This document shows, one piece after another, positions 53,122-62,407 of a stretch of 64,000 nucleotides of DNA. How positions within the stretch are numbered: position 1 is the first letter of the stretch; the number at the start of each line of letters is the position of its first letter. Under the pieces are notes generated by a model. That model worked only from the letters and a program-made list of their open reading frames with translations, searched no databases and had not been told where the DNA came from. The stretch comes from Parachlamydiales bacterium. Its GTDB lineage: Bacteria > Chlamydiota > Chlamydiia > Chlamydiales > Parachlamydiaceae. The translations under genes and the position numbers were made by a program. The stretch lies in contig JAGVJP010000120.1 in NCBI GenBank assembly GCA_020051075.1, positions 1 to 64,000 on the forward strand, in the 5' to 3' direction.

Positions 53122-54207
53122 ATGGATAATCGGAATGAGATGACCGGGGCAACTCTTTTTTTTCGGGATAAGATTTCTGTTGCCATCCTTGGTGCGACGG
53201 GCTGTGTCGGGCAGAAATTTGTTCAGATGCTCAGTTCGCATCCTTGGTTCGATATCAAAGCCTTATGCGCTTCAGAGCGATCTGTTGGGAAACAGTATGG
53301 AGATGCTGTGCAATGGCGCCATTCCACTCCTCTTCCAGAAGAGATTGCTCGGCTTGTTGTGCAGCCCTGCCAGCCTGTGCTTCCCTGCTCCGTGGTTTTT
53401 TCCGGACTAGATTCCCACGTGGCAGGGGGGATAGAAACGACTTTCGCAGAGCAGGGGAGCCTTGTCATCTCAAACGCCTCTAACCATCGTATGGATCCTT
53501 ATGTCCCACTTGTTGTGGGCGAGGTCAATCCCGATCATTTTGCTTTGATGGACAGGCAGCCTTTTTCTTCTGGCAGAATAGTGACAAACCCGAACTGTTC
53601 AGTGACGGGGTTAGTATTGGCCCTGAAGCCATTGCAGGAGAGATTTGGTTTGCAAGCTGTTCAGGTGACTACTTTACAGTCTCTTTCTGGCGCTGGCTAT
53701 CCAGGTGTGGCAAGCTTGGATGTCTGTGATAATGTGATACCCTATATTGAAGGGGAAGAGGCTAAGATCGAACGGGAACCACTGAAGATTTTAGGCTCGT
53801 TTAGAGAAGAAGGGATTGAAAATGCTGATATTGCGATAAGTGCTCAATGTAACCGGGTTGCCGTGTCTGAAGGGCATCTTGCTTGCGTCTCTGTTAAATT
53901 CCACACAAAGCCATCGATAGAAGAACTGATTGAGGCTTGGGTAACCTTCAGAGGAGAGCCTCAAGAGCTGCAGCTGCCGACAGCCCCTTTTCAACCTATC
54001 CACTATTTCGAACAGCCCTATTATCCACAGCCAAGGCTGCACCGCTCATTAGATAAGGGAATGGCAGTGAGCATCGGACATTTACGCCGCTGCAAGGTGA
54101 TGGATTATAAGTTTACCTTACTTTCTCATAATACTGTGAGGGGCGCTGTGGGAGCTGCGCTGCTTAATGCAGAACTTCTATTAGCTAGAGGGAAAATATT
54201 TTGGTAA
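53122..54207 (+). CDS. asd: Aspartate-semialdehyde dehydrogenase
   Basis: A 361-residue enzyme making aspartate semialdehyde for diaminopimelate, lysine, threonine and methionine. The NADP motif ILGATGCVGQ lies at 22-31 and the active-site cysteine is Cys159 in NPNCSVTG; QCNRV and GHL in the second half fit the substrate site. By overall pattern it belongs to the fungal/archaeal-type Asd group. GAGGGG precedes the ATG. No other dap gene is adjacent; diaminopimelate would feed peptidoglycan. Confidence 0.93.
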   Translation: MDNRNEMTGATLFFRDKISVAILGATGCVGQKFVQMLSSHPWFDIKALCASERSVGKQYGDAVQWRHSTPLPEEIARLVVQPCQPVLPCSVVFSGLDSHVAGGIETTFAEQGSLVISNASNHRMDPYVPLVVGEVNPDHFALMDRQPFSSGRIVTNPNCSVTGLVLALKPLQERFGLQAVQVTTLQSLSGAGYPGVASLDVCDNVIPYIEGEEAKIEREPLKILGSFREEGIENADIAISAQCNRVAVSEGHLACVSVKFHTKPSIEELIEAWVTFRGEPQELQLPTAPFQPIHYFEQPYYPQPRLHRSLDKGMAVSIGHLRRCKVMDYKFTLLSHNTVRGAVGAALLNAELLLARGKIFW

Positions 54208-54266
54208 CTATTCACATCCCCCCATTAACTGTACTAGGACGTCTCTTTTGCTTATCCTGTTATATT

Positions 54267-54304
54267 CGCTCCTTTGCGTCTCCGTGCCTTTGCTTCTTTG
54301 CGTT
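54267..54304. repeat. Intergenic repeat, family C copy 2
   Basis: Positions 54271-54304 equal 52-85 with one mismatch. It lies between asd and the biotin operon, whose first ATG has a weak upstream ribosome site at 54409-54414 (GGGGAG). Confidence 0.8.
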
Positions 54305-54419
54305 AAAAAGGGGTGGATACTTGAATAGTTGCATATTTTGGTAATTCAGTGGTGAGAATGGGGAAAGGTATGCTATCATTTTCCCCTTATCAACCATTGA
54401 TCAAGATGGGGAGAATATC

Positions 54420-55424
54420 ATGCCGCTGCCCTGTATTCGAGATTGGACCACTGCAGAAATTCAAGAAATTTATCAATCCCCTTTATTAGAACTGATTCAT
54501 CGAGCTGGCGTCGTTCATCGCGAGCACTTTAACCCTGCTGAAGTGCAGCTATGCCACCTGATTTCAATCAAAACTGGAGGGTGTCCCGAAGATTGCAGAT
54601 ATTGCGCACAATCTTCACGTTATCAGACTTCTGTCGATGCACAACCTATGATGCAGGTAGAAGAAGTGTTGAATCTAGCTCAGGAGGCAGCCAAACAGGG
54701 AGCTTCTCGCATTTGTCTAGGTGCAGCATGGAGAGAGGTGAGAGATAGTCCTCAATTTGATCGTGTGTTAGAGATGATTAAATCGATCACTGCCATGGGT
54801 GTCGAAGTGTGCTGTTGTTTAGGCATGTTGAATCCTCGCCAAGCAGATAAATTAGCTGAGGCCGGTTTGTATGCTTATAATCACAATTTGGACACCTCGC
54901 CGGAATATTATCCAACCATTATAACCAGCCGAACCTACGCAGACCGTTTAAAAACACTCGATGCCGTCGAAAATTCAGGCATAAGTGTTTGCTGCGGAGG
55001 TATCATCGGCATGGGTGAGAGTATTGAAGATAGAGTACGGCTGTTGCAGGTGTTGGCAAATCGAAAGAAACATCCAGAGTCTGTACCGATCAATCTGCTG
55101 ATTGCAATTCCAGGAACCCCTCTTCAAGACCAGGCTCCTATTTCTGTCTGGGAATTCATCAGAATGATTGCGACAACACGCATTGTTTTACCTGCAAGTA
55201 TGGTGAGATTATCTGCAGGGCGTCTTCATTTGACTTTGGAACAACAAGCGTTATGTTTTTTGGCTGGAGCTAATTCCATTTTTTATGGAGAGAAGCTGCT
55301 GACAGTAGAGAACTCCGACATAGATGCAGACCAGTATATGCTAGAATTATTTGGATTAAAACCGCGCCCCCCGTTTATAAAACCATCTGGACAGATAGAT
55401 ACATGCACCTCAATGACTTCATGA
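54420..55424 (+). CDS. bioB: Biotin synthase
   Basis: A 334-residue radical SAM enzyme inserting sulfur into dethiobiotin. The cluster motif CPEDCRYC gives Cys55, Cys59 and Cys62; the following [15 protein letters not shown] and GGIIGMGE are typical. It is first in a tight bioB-bioF-bioD-bioA-diiron operon in which each gene overlaps the next. A complete final step suggests biotin is made locally, consistent with accA needing biotin. Confidence 0.96.
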   Translation: MPLPCIRDWTTAEIQEIYQSPLLELIHRAGVVHREHFNPAEVQLCHLISIKTGGCPEDCRYCAQSSRYQTSVDAQPMMQVEEVLNLAQEAAKQGASRICLGAAWREVRDSPQFDRVLEMIKSITAMGVEVCCCLGMLNPRQADKLAEAGLYAYNHNLDTSPEYYPTIITSRTYADRLKTLDAVENSGISVCCGGIIGMGESIEDRVRLLQVLANRKKHPESVPINLLIAIPGTPLQDQAPISVWEFIRMIATTRIVLPASMVRLSAGRLHLTLEQQALCFLAGANSIFYGEKLLTVENSDIDADQYMLELFGLKPRPPFIKPSGQIDTCTSMTS

Positions 55425-56545
55425 CAAAGCGTTTATCAGAAAGGGAGCTTAGAGGGAATCTCCGTCATTTACGGACGAGGGAAGGTTGTATCGATTTCAC
55501 ATCAAATGATTACTTAGGACTGGCTCGAAGCGGCCAGCTGCACAGTGCGATAACAGAAAAAATTACTGCCCTTCAAACGTGCGTCCATGGTTCAACCGGT
55601 TCTCGCCTTCTTACAGGGCACTCGGTGTTGTTTGAACAAGTGGAGAAGAAAATCGCTCATTTTCATCGCTCTGAAGGGGCTTTGCTGTATAACTCTGGAT
55701 ATACTGCTAGCATAGGGCTCCTTGATGCACTGTTACAGCCCGGCGATTGCGTCGTCCATGACGTTCATATCCATGCCTCTTTTCAAGATGGGATTCGGTT
55801 ATCTAAAGCAAGAAAAATCCCTTTTAGGCATAATGACACACAACATCTTGAGAACCGGCTTAAAACGTTAGATCGAGAGCAAAGAGTTTTTGTTTGCGTG
55901 GAATCAGTCTACTCTCTGGACGGGTCAATCGCTCCACTAGAAGCAATTCTTAAGTTATGCTTAAAGCATCAAGCTCAGCTGGTTGTCGATGAAGCTCATG
56001 CCATTGGAATACTAGGAACGCATGGAGAAGGGTTGGTGTCTCAATTAAATTTAGAGTCTCTTGTGTGTGCCAGAGTATGCACTTATGGAAAAGCCTTTGG
56101 TGTCCATGGAGCGGCTATTGTTGGCAGTAATCTTCTCAGGAAATATTTAATTAATTTCTCCAGACCGTTCTGCTATACAACTGCCATGCCGATTCATAAT
56201 GTCATTGCCATCGATTGTGCCTATGACATCATCACAAATGCAGAAGTTGAACGAGAGCGCTTGATCTCCCTCATTGCCTATTTCCATGCTTTAGTAGAAG
56301 GCAGCAACATTCCAGTTGTTAAGAGTTCTACGCCAATTCAAGGGGTTTTGATCCCAGGCAATGAAAGAGTCAAAGCCGTTTCGGTAAGGCTGGCAGCATC
56401 GGGCTTTGACGTCAGAGCAGTGATGAGTCCTACGGTTAAGCGTGGCAGTGAAATATTACGTTTATGTCTTCACTCGTTCAATCGACCTGAAGATGTCGAA
56501 CGGCTGGTTCGTGAGATCGAAAGGGCTATCAAAGAGGTTTCATGA
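55421..56545 (+). CDS. bioF: 8-amino-7-oxononanoate synthase
   Basis: A 374-residue (from ATG at 55421) PLP enzyme joining pimeloyl-thioester and alanine. [30 protein letters not shown] and the PLP lysine in TYGKAFG (Lys230 counted from the upstream ATG at 55403, Lys224 from 55421) are present. The ATG at 55421 gives an ATGA overlap with bioB, the same pattern as elsewhere in the operon, so I prefer it over 55403. Confidence 0.95.
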   Translation: MTKRLSERELRGNLRHLRTREGCIDFTSNDYLGLARSGQLHSAITEKITALQTCVHGSTGSRLLTGHSVLFEQVEKKIAHFHRSEGALLYNSGYTASIGLLDALLQPGDCVVHDVHIHASFQDGIRLSKARKIPFRHNDTQHLENRLKTLDREQRVFVCVESVYSLDGSIAPLEAILKLCLKHQAQLVVDEAHAIGILGTHGEGLVSQLNLESLVCARVCTYGKAFGVHGAAIVGSNLLRKYLINFSRPFCYTTAMPIHNVIAIDCAYDIITNAEVERERLISLIAYFHALVEGSNIPVVKSSTPIQGVLIPGNERVKAVSVRLAASGFDVRAVMSPTVKRGSEILRLCLHSFNRPEDVERLVREIERAIKEVS

Positions 56546-57164
56546 GATATATCGTCGCTGGAATTGGGACTGAAGTGGGGAAAACCGTTGTTTCCGCTAT
56601 CTTGACTCAAGCGTTAAACGCTGACTATTGGAAGCCGATCCAAGCAGGTTGTTGCGAAGCAACCGATTCAATGATTGTTCAGGATCTCATTCGACCCATA
56701 GATGTTGTCTGCCATCCTGAAGCTTATCAATTTCTAGAACCAGTTTCGCCTCATCTGGCGGCACAGTTAGAAGGGATAGAAATCAATCCGGAAAGCATTA
56801 GGCTGCCGCAAACAGAAAAACCGTTGGTGATCGAAATGGCGGGGGGCTCTTATCTCCTCTGAACGGCCATCAGACTCAATGTGAACTATTTTCAAAATGG
56901 GATTGCCAGTGGCTATTGGTCTCCAAACATTATTTAGGAAGCATTAATCACACTCTTTTATCGTTAGAGTATATGAAGCAAAAGAAACTTCCATTAATGG
57001 GGATTATTTTTAATGGTGATGCCAATCAATCTTCTGAACAATTCATTCTGGACTACGCTCAAGTTCCTTGTCTTGGGAGGCTTAGACAAGAGCAAACAAT
57101 CAATGCAGCGACGATCGCAAAGTATTCAAATGAGTGGAGGAAAACCTTTTTATGCAGAATCTAA
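56542..57164 (+). pseudogene. bioD: Dethiobiotin synthetase, frameshifted at a G6 tract
   Basis: BioD adds CO2 to diaminopelargonate with ATP. The first frame (56542-56862) has the ATP loop GIGTEVGKT and YWKPIQAGC, then stops early after EMAGGSYLL. Adding one G to the G6 tract at 56841-56846 restores EMAGGLLSPLNGH, the expected BioD motif (normally EGAGGL), and the frame then runs intact to 57164. So a single-base deletion splits the gene. All other conserved parts are present. It may be a sequencing error, slippage-based phase variation or a fresh mutation. It overlaps bioF by four bases and bioA by 13. Confidence 0.93.
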
Positions 57165-58426
57165 GTGAAAGAGATAGAGCCATCATATGGCATCCGTTTA
57201 CACAGCATTTAACCGATCCTTGCCCTATTCCCATTGTGAAGGCTCAAGGGGCCTATTTGTTTTCTGAAGACGGGGAGAAATATATCGATGCCATTTCCTC
57301 CTGGTGGACAAATGTTCATGGCCATGCTCACCCGCATATTGTGGAGATGATCACCAAACAAGCTCAAACATTGGAACATGTTATGTTTGCAGATTTTACG
57401 CATGAACCTGCCATTCTATTAGCCGAACGTCTGCTACCTATTTTGCCGCGAGGGCTATCCCGTTTTTTTTATTCGGATAATGGTTCAACAGCTGTTGAAA
57501 TCGCTCTAAAAATTGCTTTCCAATACTCTTATAACAACTCTCCAGAAAAACCTAAACGAAAAATCATCGCTTTCAGGGGAGCTTACCATGGAGACACGTT
57601 TGGGGCAATGTCAGCAGCAGTCCGATCCACTCACAACCGCCCTTTTTGGCCTTTTCTCTTCGATGTCGACTTCATCGACCCTCCTTATCATGGAAAAGAA
57701 GATGTCTCTTTGAAACAGCTTGAGGAGCTAATAGGCAAAGATGATACCGCATGCTTTATCTTTGAACCCCTCGTTCAAGGATTCAGCGGTATGGTTATGC
57801 ACAGTGCATCGGGGTTGAGTCAACTCATGAAAAAATGTCGCGACCACCACATTTTGCTTATTGCAGATGAGGTGATGACAGGATTTGGACGGACAGGTCC
57901 ATTGTTTGCCTCCGATCAGCTGAGCGAGCCACCAGATATGATCTGTTTGTCAAAGAGTTTGACTGGAGGAGCGCTTCCTCTTGCTTTGACAGTATGCACA
58001 GAAGAGCTTTATGAAGGTTTTCTCTCAGAAGAGAGGAGCCGCGCCTTCTTGTGGGGACACACTTATACTGGCAACCCTCTTGGCTGTGCAGCAGCTCTAG
58101 CGAGTTTAGATCTATTACTCACTCCTCAATGCCACAGACAGCGTGTGACGATTGAAGCAGCTCATCAATCATTTAAACAGCGGTGGGGATCTCAGTGGAA
58201 ACGTTGCGACGTGTTGGGAACGATATTGGCATTGGAATATTTTGATCCTTCCGATACCCGCTATTTCAGTAAAATGCGGGATCGTTTAAGCCGTCATTTC
58301 TTGAATCATCGCATTGTTATTCGTCCATTTGGCAATGTTGTCCATGTGATGCCTCCTTATTGTATTGAGGAAGATGATTTGAACGCTGTTTATCAAAGTT
58401 TATTAGAGAGTTTAACCTGCTTATGA
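57152..58426 (+). CDS. bioA: Adenosylmethionine-8-amino-7-oxononanoate aminotransferase
   Basis: A 424-residue class III PLP aminotransferase making 7,8-diaminopelargonate with S-adenosylmethionine as amino donor. IWHPFTQH near the start, WWTNVHGHAHP, the DEVMTGFGRTG region and LSKSLTGG with the PLP lysine are all typical of BioA. I chose the ATG at 57152, with GGAGGA at 57136-57141, over GTG at 57134. The stop overlaps the start of the next gene (ATGA). Confidence 0.95.
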   Translation: MQNLSERDRAIIWHPFTQHLTDPCPIPIVKAQGAYLFSEDGEKYIDAISSWWTNVHGHAHPHIVEMITKQAQTLEHVMFADFTHEPAILLAERLLPILPRGLSRFFYSDNGSTAVEIALKIAFQYSYNNSPEKPKRKIIAFRGAYHGDTFGAMSAAVRSTHNRPFWPFLFDVDFIDPPYHGKEDVSLKQLEELIGKDDTACFIFEPLVQGFSGMVMHSASGLSQLMKKCRDHHILLIADEVMTGFGRTGPLFASDQLSEPPDMICLSKSLTGGALPLALTVCTEELYEGFLSEERSRAFLWGHTYTGNPLGCAAALASLDLLLTPQCHRQRVTIEAAHQSFKQRWGSQWKRCDVLGTILALEYFDPSDTRYFSKMRDRLSRHFLNHRIVIRPFGNVVHVMPPYCIEEDDLNAVYQSLLESLTCL

Positions 58427-59070
58427 TCGAGCAACCTTGCGTTTCGTTAGAAGATGAGTGGAAAGAGATATTATCACAAGTCGTCGGTGATCCATTGACT
58501 CATGCAAAGTGGTTAAATACCCTTTCCTACCTGGAAAATTGTGGAGCAAGAAAGATTGCAGCCTGCGAGCACCCGACTAAAGTCAAGACTGAGATGCTCA
58601 AACACGCTGCCGAAGAGTTTCGTCATGCCTATTATCTCAAAAGTCAAATTAAAAAAGTGATCGACCAAGAGCTCGAAGATTATTCTCTAGCAACAATGCT
58701 AGGAGGGGTTTCCGCTCTGCATTACCTCCAGGCGCTTGATGTCTTGACTTGTCAACATCTGAAGAGAGAGGAACAGATGTCACCGCTGCAGATTAGAGAG
58801 GCTGCTTATATTCTCGTGACTTATGCTGTTGAACTGCGGGCGTCTGAACTGTATCCTCTCTATCACGAGATCCTCAAGGCAGCCAAATGCAAGGTCGCTG
58901 TCAAATCGATTCTTTTAGAAGAAGAGGAGCATCTCGCAGAGATGAAAAGAGAGTTAGACGGCATTCCAGGAGGTGATTCCTTGATCAAAGTTGTCTGCAG
59001 CATCGAAAGCCAATTATGCAAGACGTTGATTCACTCTCTGAGAGCATCAATATCCACAAACACAGGATAA
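58423..59070 (+). CDS. Ferritin-like diiron protein in the biotin operon
   Basis: A 215-residue all-helical protein with two ferritin-type iron motifs: Glu38 then E65-x-x-H68 (EFRH), and Glu137 then E167-x-x-H170 (EEEH). The 27-30 residue spacing is that of a diiron four-helix bundle. It is the last gene of the bio operon and overlaps bioA by four bases, so it is translated with it. Diiron proteins of this kind include oxidases, oxygenases and hydroxylases. No bioC, bioH, bioW or bioI is seen in the window, so a role in supplying the pimeloyl moiety or another biotin step is a hypothesis. Iron storage is less likely because of the operon. The C-terminal codons enter repeat DNA. Confidence 0.8.
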   Translation: MIEQPCVSLEDEWKEILSQVVGDPLTHAKWLNTLSYLENCGARKIAACEHPTKVKTEMLKHAAEEFRHAYYLKSQIKKVIDQELEDYSLATMLGGVSALHYLQALDVLTCQHLKREEQMSPLQIREAAYILVTYAVELRASELYPLYHEILKAAKCKVAVKSILLEEEEHLAEMKRELDGIPGGDSLIKVVCSIESQLCKTLIHSLRASISTNTG

Positions 59071-59078
59071 GTAGCAAA

Positions 59079-59237
59079 AACAGGATAGGCAGGATCGCAA
59101 GCGGCAGGATAAACAGGATAGGAAAGATAATGATGATAAGATGAGATAGGTTTGTCTCTATATTTTTTTAAGCCGTTTGCTTAAATTTTCCTATCATCAT
59201 GCTTATCCTGCCGCTTGCGATCCTGTCTATCCTGTTT
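59079..59237. repeat. Inverted repeat, family A
   Basis: Left arm about 59079-59129 (with core GGATCGCAAGCGGCAGGATA) and right arm about 59186-59237 are largely complementary, with a spacer of about 56 bases. It separates the biotin operon from the convergent dxr gene. The interval 59071-59294 holds no gene. Confidence 0.88.
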
Positions 59238-59294
59238 GTCCCTTTTGTCTATTCTGTATTATTGTCCTGGAAAGTTGGAATGTCGGCAATGTTT

Positions 59295-60434
59295 CTAGAC
59301 ATGCTGAGCTTGTTGGCGAGCCAATGTGTCGACTTCTAGGATGGCCTCTAGAGAAAGAGTCTGGCTGCATTGGTGGTTCATCATGAGTGTTTCTAGCTTC
59401 TCGCTGATGCCAACCCAAGAGATCTCCTTCTTCAAAAAACGGTGGACTAACACTTCATTGGCAGCATTCATGTAGCAGGGGAGCGTTCCTCCTGTTCGCA
59501 ATGCCTCATAGGCAAGGTCTAAGCAACGAAACTTAGAGATGTCTGGTTGATAGAAATCCAAACGGGTATTGTTGATAAAATCATAAGGTTTTAGAGGGCC
59601 TCTGCACCGTTCAGGATAGGTCATGGCATATTGGATGGGGATAACCATATCAGGCTCGCACATTTGCGCAAGGATGGAGCCGTCAACAAATTCTACCATG
59701 CCATGAATTTTTTGCTGCGGATGGACTAAGACTTCAACTTGTTCTAATGCCAATCCAAATAGCCAATAGGCTTCGATGACTTCCAATCCTTTATTCATCA
59801 TTGTTGAAGAATCGATGGTGATTTTTGCTCCCATTGTAAAATTGGGGTGCTTCAGAGCATCTTCTACGGTGATTTGACTTAACCGCTCAGCCTTCCACTC
59901 TCGAAATGGTCCTCCAGAACTCGTTAAAATAATTCTTCGGACGGAGGATTGCTCTTCTTGGTCGAGACACTGAAAAATCGCATTATGCTCGCTGTCGACA
60001 GGAATAATAAAGACCCCAAGTTGCTTTGCTAGAGGGATAACAACCCCTCCTGCAGCCACTAGGACTTCTTTATTCGCCAAAGCAATTGTTTTTTTTGCTT
60101 TAATTGCTTCAATGGTTGGGATCAGACCGATAGAACCGACAATGGCTGCAACTACAGTCTCAGCTTCATGATAAGTTGCTACTTCGCAGATCCCCTCTAT
60201 CCCCCCGACGACACGGATGTTCGGCACTCTTTTCTGCAAGCGTAAAGCTTGTTCTTTGTCATAGACAGCAATCAGTTTTGGGCAATGTTCTAAGGCTTGT
60301 TCTTCGAGAAGATCGATGTTCTGATTTGCAGCTAATGCCACAACTTCTACTTTTTCTTTAATGTTTGCAGCGATTTTTAAGACATTTTTACCGATCGAAC
60401 CTGTACTTCCAAGGACAGAAATTTTTTTCCGCAT
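59295..60434 (-). CDS. dxr: 1-deoxy-D-xylulose 5-phosphate reductoisomerase
   Basis: A 379-residue enzyme making 2-C-methyl-D-erythritol 4-phosphate, the committed step of non-mevalonate isoprenoid synthesis. LGSTGSIGKN (8-17) binds NADPH; ALANKEVLV, PVDSEHNAIFQ with the metal ligands, and TSSGGPF are present, followed by MGAKITIDSSTMMNKG. It is full length. The HIT-family gene lies 12 bases upstream on the same strand. Confidence 0.96.
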   Translation of the reverse strand: MRKKISVLGSTGSIGKNVLKIAANIKEKVEVVALAANQNIDLLEEQALEHCPKLIAVYDKEQALRLQKRVPNIRVVGGIEGICEVATYHEAETVVAAIVGSIGLIPTIEAIKAKKTIALANKEVLVAAGGVVIPLAKQLGVFIIPVDSEHNAIFQCLDQEEQSSVRRIILTSSGGPFREWKAERLSQITVEDALKHPNFTMGAKITIDSSTMMNKGLEVIEAYWLFGLALEQVEVLVHPQQKIHGMVEFVDGSILAQMCEPDMVIPIQYAMTYPERCRGPLKPYDFINNTRLDFYQPDISKFRCLDLAYEALRTGGTLPCYMNAANEVLVHRFLKKEISWVGISEKLETLMMNHQCSQTLSLEAILEVDTLARQQAQHV

Positions 60435-60446
60435 GCTTAACCTTTC

Positions 60447-60965
60447 TTATTGTTGTTCCATTGCTGCTTTCATTAGATCTGTGATCTCTTTTATTTCAGC
60501 CGGTGTTATTGGATTTTTGAAATTGGCAACGTACATTTTGAACATGAATTTAAGTGTGGAATCATCCCCTAAATGTCGAGGAATATAATGAAAATGAAGA
60601 TGAGGGACTGTTTGTCCCACCTCAAGTCCGTTTTTCTGAAGGAGGAGGTATGAAGCTGTGCCAAAGACTGTTTCAGCTGCCTGATTGACCTTTTTGATAG
60701 TATTCCCGATATGGATCATTTCATCCTCTGATAGCATCTCAAAGCGTTCAACATGTCTTTTAGGGATAATGAGGCTGTGTCCTGGGAAAACGGGCTTGTG
60801 CGTATAAAGGGCGATGACGAGCTCATCTTCATAAAACTTCTGGAGATTGAGTTGATGGCCGTCACAAAATGGGCAAGGCCCATCCATTGATTTTGTTAAG
60901 GGAAATAAGGTTATTCCTATTACAACGGCCAGCAGTAAAATGAAGCAAACTAATTTTTTTGACAT
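60447..60965 (-). CDS. HIT family hydrolase with N-terminal membrane segment
   Basis: A 172-residue HIT protein. The histidine triad is HLHFH (122-126), with GHSLIIPKRHVE upstream. The N-terminal residues 4-22 form a hydrophobic segment, unusual for HIT proteins, and a zinc-type CPFC follows at 31-34. HIT enzymes hydrolyse nucleotide phosphoramidates such as AMP-linked compounds. The membrane segment suggests envelope localisation. Its start overlaps the stop of the ceramidase-like gene (TAATG). Confidence 0.85.
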   Translation of the reverse strand: MSKKLVCFILLLAVVIGITLFPLTKSMDGPCPFCDGHQLNLQKFYEDELVIALYTHKPVFPGHSLIIPKRHVERFEMLSEDEMIHIGNTIKKVNQAAETVFGTASYLLLQKNGLEVGQTVPHLHFHYIPRHLGDDSTLKFMFKMYVANFKNPITPAEIKEITDLMKAAMEQQ

Positions 60966-62203
60966 TATTTAGGCTTGTACATCTGCAACAGAAGGGCTGC
61001 ACGGTCTATTGTTTCTTTTCCATAAAATTCTCCTCCAAAAGAGAGCCTCGATTCAAGAGTCTTATGCCTCCATGACTCAGGCAATATGATGTATCCATGC
61101 GCATCGTTGGTCAGTCCAAAGATGGAGACGTGGGAATAACCCATTTTGGAGCCTAATGCTTTGAGGAAATGATCGTAGATGCAGCTCAATTCTCCAGGGA
61201 TCGTAATGAAAGCATGCAGCTGGTTAAAGATGAGAATGTTTATTTCACTAGAATAGTGCTGAAGAGGGAGGCGAAGTCCAAACGGGGTCTCTTGGGGCTG
61301 AAAGGAATAGGAGATTTTATCTGTGATCATTTCAAGATTCTCATCAACTTCTGTCGCATCCCAAATTTCCCTGATCGATGCCGCCAATTGCCTGCCAATC
61401 GCTTCACATGCAATCAAGCGGTCTTCTCCCGGAGAGATTTTTGGAATCACATCCCCTTGAGCCCCATTGAAATAGATGGGTTGCATCGTTGAACCTAACA
61501 ACGCTTGGAGTTCATTCCTGGCGTACCCGACAAAATCAGAGGAAAAGAGAGTATTACTGCTATCTAATGCTGTCGGATGAAGAGGATAATTAAAAAGAAG
61601 AGCTAGTGGTTCCCCGTCAAGCGTTGTCACCTTGATGATCGATACCTCAGACGAAGGGGGGATTTCAAGAGGCCAGAGGCCACGGTAGTGGCTTAAATTC
61701 GATGTTTTGCCATACCCGATGCCGATTTTAGCTTGCACTTGTGCTTGGCTTGCTTGAATAATGGCTTGAGCAGTTTGTTCTTCATAAAACCTGGTGATTT
61801 GGGGGTTATAAGGTCCCGCTAAGCTTTCGCCCATCACAGGGATATCTAAATGAGCGCCTCCTCCCGAATGGGTGTGAGAAGAGGCGATATAGATCTCACA
61901 ATCTTCAAGCCCTGGGTGGGAGTGAACGTGCCGATTGATGTTCTGCACCATTTCATAAGTAAACCCTAAATGGTCTACACTGCAGAGAATAATGTTTTTT
62001 TCGCCGTTGTTAATGAAAAGTGCAAGAGCAGCCAAAGGGTCGTGCGTCCCCTCCATCCCCTTTCCTTGACGTTCAGAATATCCCGCAGAGGGAGTTCCAG
62101 CTGGAGGTGTGATTTCAGTTTTTCCTATTCCTACATGAACGGACCCATTTACAAGGATAGGGGCAATGATGAAAAATAAGAACAAAAGCCGATGAAAGAT
62201 CAT
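60965..62203 (-). CDS. Exported neutral ceramidase-like protein
   Basis: A 412-residue protein with a signal peptide (about 1-20). The zinc-site segment of the neutral/alkaline ceramidase family is present: ASSHTHSGGG (107-116; His110 and His112) and later FNGAQGDVIP. HDPLAALAL and HPTALDSSNTLFSSDF also fit. It covers the N-terminal ceramidase domain only; full enzymes are longer. Such enzymes cleave the amide of ceramide; an exported member could act on host sphingolipid, which chlamydiae acquire. A hydrolase for another substrate is possible. It is operonic with the HIT gene and dxr. Confidence 0.8.
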   Translation of the reverse strand: MIFHRLLFLFFIIAPILVNGSVHVGIGKTEITPPAGTPSAGYSERQGKGMEGTHDPLAALALFINNGEKNIILCSVDHLGFTYEMVQNINRHVHSHPGLEDCEIYIASSHTHSGGGAHLDIPVMGESLAGPYNPQITRFYEEQTAQAIIQASQAQVQAKIGIGYGKTSNLSHYRGLWPLEIPPSSEVSIIKVTTLDGEPLALLFNYPLHPTALDSSNTLFSSDFVGYARNELQALLGSTMQPIYFNGAQGDVIPKISPGEDRLIACEAIGRQLAASIREIWDATEVDENLEMITDKISYSFQPQETPFGLRLPLQHYSSEINILIFNQLHAFITIPGELSCIYDHFLKALGSKMGYSHVSIFGLTNDAHGYIILPESWRHKTLESRLSFGGEFYGKETIDRAALLLQMYKPK

Positions 62204-62309
62204 GTTGATTGAGACCTGTAAGCTAAGAATAAGAAGAATAGAATATAACGATTGTCAATAGGAGTCAACGGTTTGTGTGGGTAACATCTAAAGTTGGTAG
62301 GTGCAATTA

Positions 62310-62394
62310 AAACACAGAGACACAGAGAGCACAGAGAGAGACAATTGATTGTTCTCAATGTTTACCCTCTGTGTTCTCTGTGCCTCTGTGTTTC
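62310..62394. repeat. Inverted repeat, family B copy 3
   Basis: Left arm 62310-62336 and right arm 62368-62394 are complementary with two mismatches over 27 bases; the theme is CACAGAGACACAGAG. The inner part shares ATGTTTACCCTCTGTGTT with 17936-17953. It lies between the ceramidase-like gene and the next minus-strand gene. Confidence 0.9.
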
Positions 62395-62407
62395 TATCAT
62401 TAGGAAC

